Part shown: piece by piece, positions 62,941-64,000 of the stretch
Layout: each line of letters opens with the position of its first letter
Position numbering within the stretch: the stretch's first letter is position 1
Assembly (NCBI RefSeq): GCF_937616625.2
Contig: NC_065570.1
Span: forward strand, 8,814,001 to 8,878,000
Length of the DNA: 64,000 bases
Source: Mercurialis annua
Taxonomy: Eukaryota > Streptophyta > Magnoliopsida > Malpighiales > Euphorbiaceae
Direction: 5' to 3'
The notes under the pieces: model-generated
What the model was told of the DNA's origin: nothing
Seen by the model: the letters and a program-made list of their open reading frames with translations, nothing else
The model's database searches: none
Translations under genes and position numbers: made by a program

Positions 62941-64000
62941 TTTTTTTTTTTGGTACAAGGAAGAGAGGCAAAGCCTAAAACAAACTAAGACACAATGTCT
63001 CTAGTATAAGAAGTCCCATGCAAATCATGCAAGATCCATGGGATAAGACTCGGGGGAGGGCTAACATGAACTGTTAAGCCAATAATATAGTCGTCGCCGA
63101 GCGAAGCGAGATGGTCCGCAGCAAAGTTGGCTTCTCTATAGATATGATGGATTTGGACAATCCAATCTCGGCTTAATATTTCCCTGATAGCTGCCAAAAG
63201 GTTCGAAAACTCAGCTGCATCCGAATTGTTGTTTATCTTGTCCACGACCACTTTACTGTCAACTTCCAGGATAACTCTATTCAGACCCATCTGCCATCCA
63301 AGCTGGAGACCATGGAATACACCTCGCAGTTCAGCCTCAAGGACTGAACCCTTTCCAATAGTCGTCGAGAAACTAGCAATCCAGTTACCCATGCTGTCTC
63401 TGATGATTCCCCCTGCCTTAGCAATATTAGTCGTCGAACTAAAAGCCCCATCGGTATTAATTTTCTTCCACTGTTCGGGAGGGCAGAACCAGCTTATATG
63501 AGCTTCTCTTCTGGTTTGATCCGGCCTTTTAGGCACCCGCGCCTCATTCATTGCTAAGGCAATATAATCAACTCTCCTGCAGATATCCTGGAGGATTTGA
63601 TTAACTGAAGACTGCTTGTTCCCCAATACTGTGGAGTTACGCCAATTCCAGATACACCACAAAGCAACCCCAAACATGCAGTTCCAATTCTTGCTTTGAC
63701 TAAAATTCGAAGCTTTAGACAAGTTGGATAAGATCCAAGCTTTGAAGTCCAGATTGAAAAACCTGTTTTGTAAATCCTTGTCCACCAATCTATACCAGAT
63801 TTGTCTCGCATAAAAGCACTGTCTAAGGACATGATCAACGTCCTCCCTCTCAGCATAGCACCTCGGACAGGAGCTATCAGCAGTGAGACGTCTTCTACTT
63901 CTTTCAGCATTACACAGGATTTTCTCATGGAGCGCTAGCCATAACAGATGTCTCATTCGTTCAGGACCCTTCCACTGCCAAACAGCTTTCCAGCAAACAT
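62941..64000 (-). mobile_element. LINE (non-LTR retrotransposon), 3' part, continues past the right edge
   Basis: The open frame from the edge to 62985 is followed by a short 3' UTR and an A tail (T-run 62941-62951 on plus). It is much better preserved than the copy below it and seems to have landed in or beside it. Confidence 0.88.
62985..64000 (-). CDS. LINE ORF2 C-terminus: zinc-binding RT tail plus RNase H (partial)
   Basis: The frame is open from the right edge. It reads WKAVWQWKGPERMRHLLWLA, the usual start of the zf-RVT segment after reverse transcriptase, with the finger CPRCYAEREDVDHVLRQC. An RVT_3 RNase H domain follows: Asp in NTDGAF, Glu in LEAELRGVFHG, Asp in EVDSKVVVD and Asp in REANFAADHLAS, so all four catalytic residues are in place. 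No stop interrupts the 338 codons seen. Reverse transcriptase and endonuclease would lie outside the window. An isolated RNase H-type host gene is less likely given the A tail. Confidence 0.9.
   Translation of the reverse strand, partial: VCWKAVWQWKGPERMRHLLWLALHEKILCNAERSRRRLTADSSCPRCYAEREDVDHVLRQCFYARQIWYRLVDKDLQNRFFNLDFKAWILSNLSKASNFSQSKNWNCMFGVALWCIWNWRNSTVLGNKQSSVNQILQDICRRVDYIALAMNEARVPKRPDQTRREAHISWFCPPEQWKKINTDGAFSSTTNIAKAGGIIRDSMGNWIASFSTTIGKGSVLEAELRGVFHGLQLGWQMGLNRVILEVDSKVVVDKINNNSDAAEFSNLLAAIREILSRDWIVQIHHIYREANFAADHLASLGDDYIIGLTVHVSPPPSLIPWILHDLHGTSYTRDIVS

Overview
The window is nuclear DNA of a flowering plant, most likely a eudicot. It is AT-rich, its genes have GT-AG introns, and it is packed with plant transposon families: Mutator-like (MULE), Athila-type and chromovirus-type Ty3/gypsy, copia, hAT, Helitron, Stowaway, tRNA-derived SINE and LINE. 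Only two ordinary host genes are clear. One is an 11-exon SQD2-type sulfoquinovosyltransferase (21169-26159, plus strand). The other is a single-exon BAHD acyltransferase (29830-31221, minus strand). I cannot name the species.

Region 1 (1-17.9 kb) is a nested transposon. A MULE with roughly 200-bp terminal inverted repeats and a perfect 9-bp target duplication (1203-1211 / 17699-17707) sits in an AT-rich diverged repeat. It has two convergent genes: a six-exon mudrA-like transposase (1677-6293, one frame break in an A10 tract) and a two-exon GRF-zinc-finger, coiled-coil, tail-anchored protein (7923-7084). This layout resembles maize MuDR, but with a GRF protein in the mudrB position. An Athila-like LTR retrotransposon (8239-17639) has cut the MULE's right inverted repeat. 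Its 1437-bp LTRs differ at one base that I can see and the 5-bp duplication AAGGT is perfect, so the insertion is very recent. It has no gag or protease: an intact RT-RNase H-integrase frame has an ATG directly after the primer binding site. LTRs and interior carry 12 copies of a TCTCGA(A/T)TCGAGA dyad.

Region 2 (17.9-31.6 kb) holds an array of seven hairpins, a 556-bp Helitron, SQD2, a copia relic with an internal deletion, a SINE split by an hAT element (both with perfect target duplications), and the BAHD gene.

Region 3 (31.6-39.8 kb) is a chromovirus-like LTR element with a truncated 5' LTR, only a gag-like pair of overlapping frames, and about 2.8 kb of interior with no recognisable pol.

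Region 4 (39.8-64 kb) is a gene-poor transposon graveyard. It contains two nested non-autonomous MULEs (44784-46170 inside 43656-46348), a second Helitron, a second SINE, at least a dozen foldback MITEs (six with perfect 9-bp duplications, one inserted in another), a Stowaway MITE inside a decayed LINE tail, and a better preserved LINE running off the right edge.

The Mutator superfamily is the recurring theme: one two-gene element and many short 9-bp-duplication derivatives. The most unusual items are the MULE with a GRF accessory gene and the freshly inserted gag-less Athila element with its palindrome array. No computation was run; boundaries come from reading repeats and splice sites by eye.
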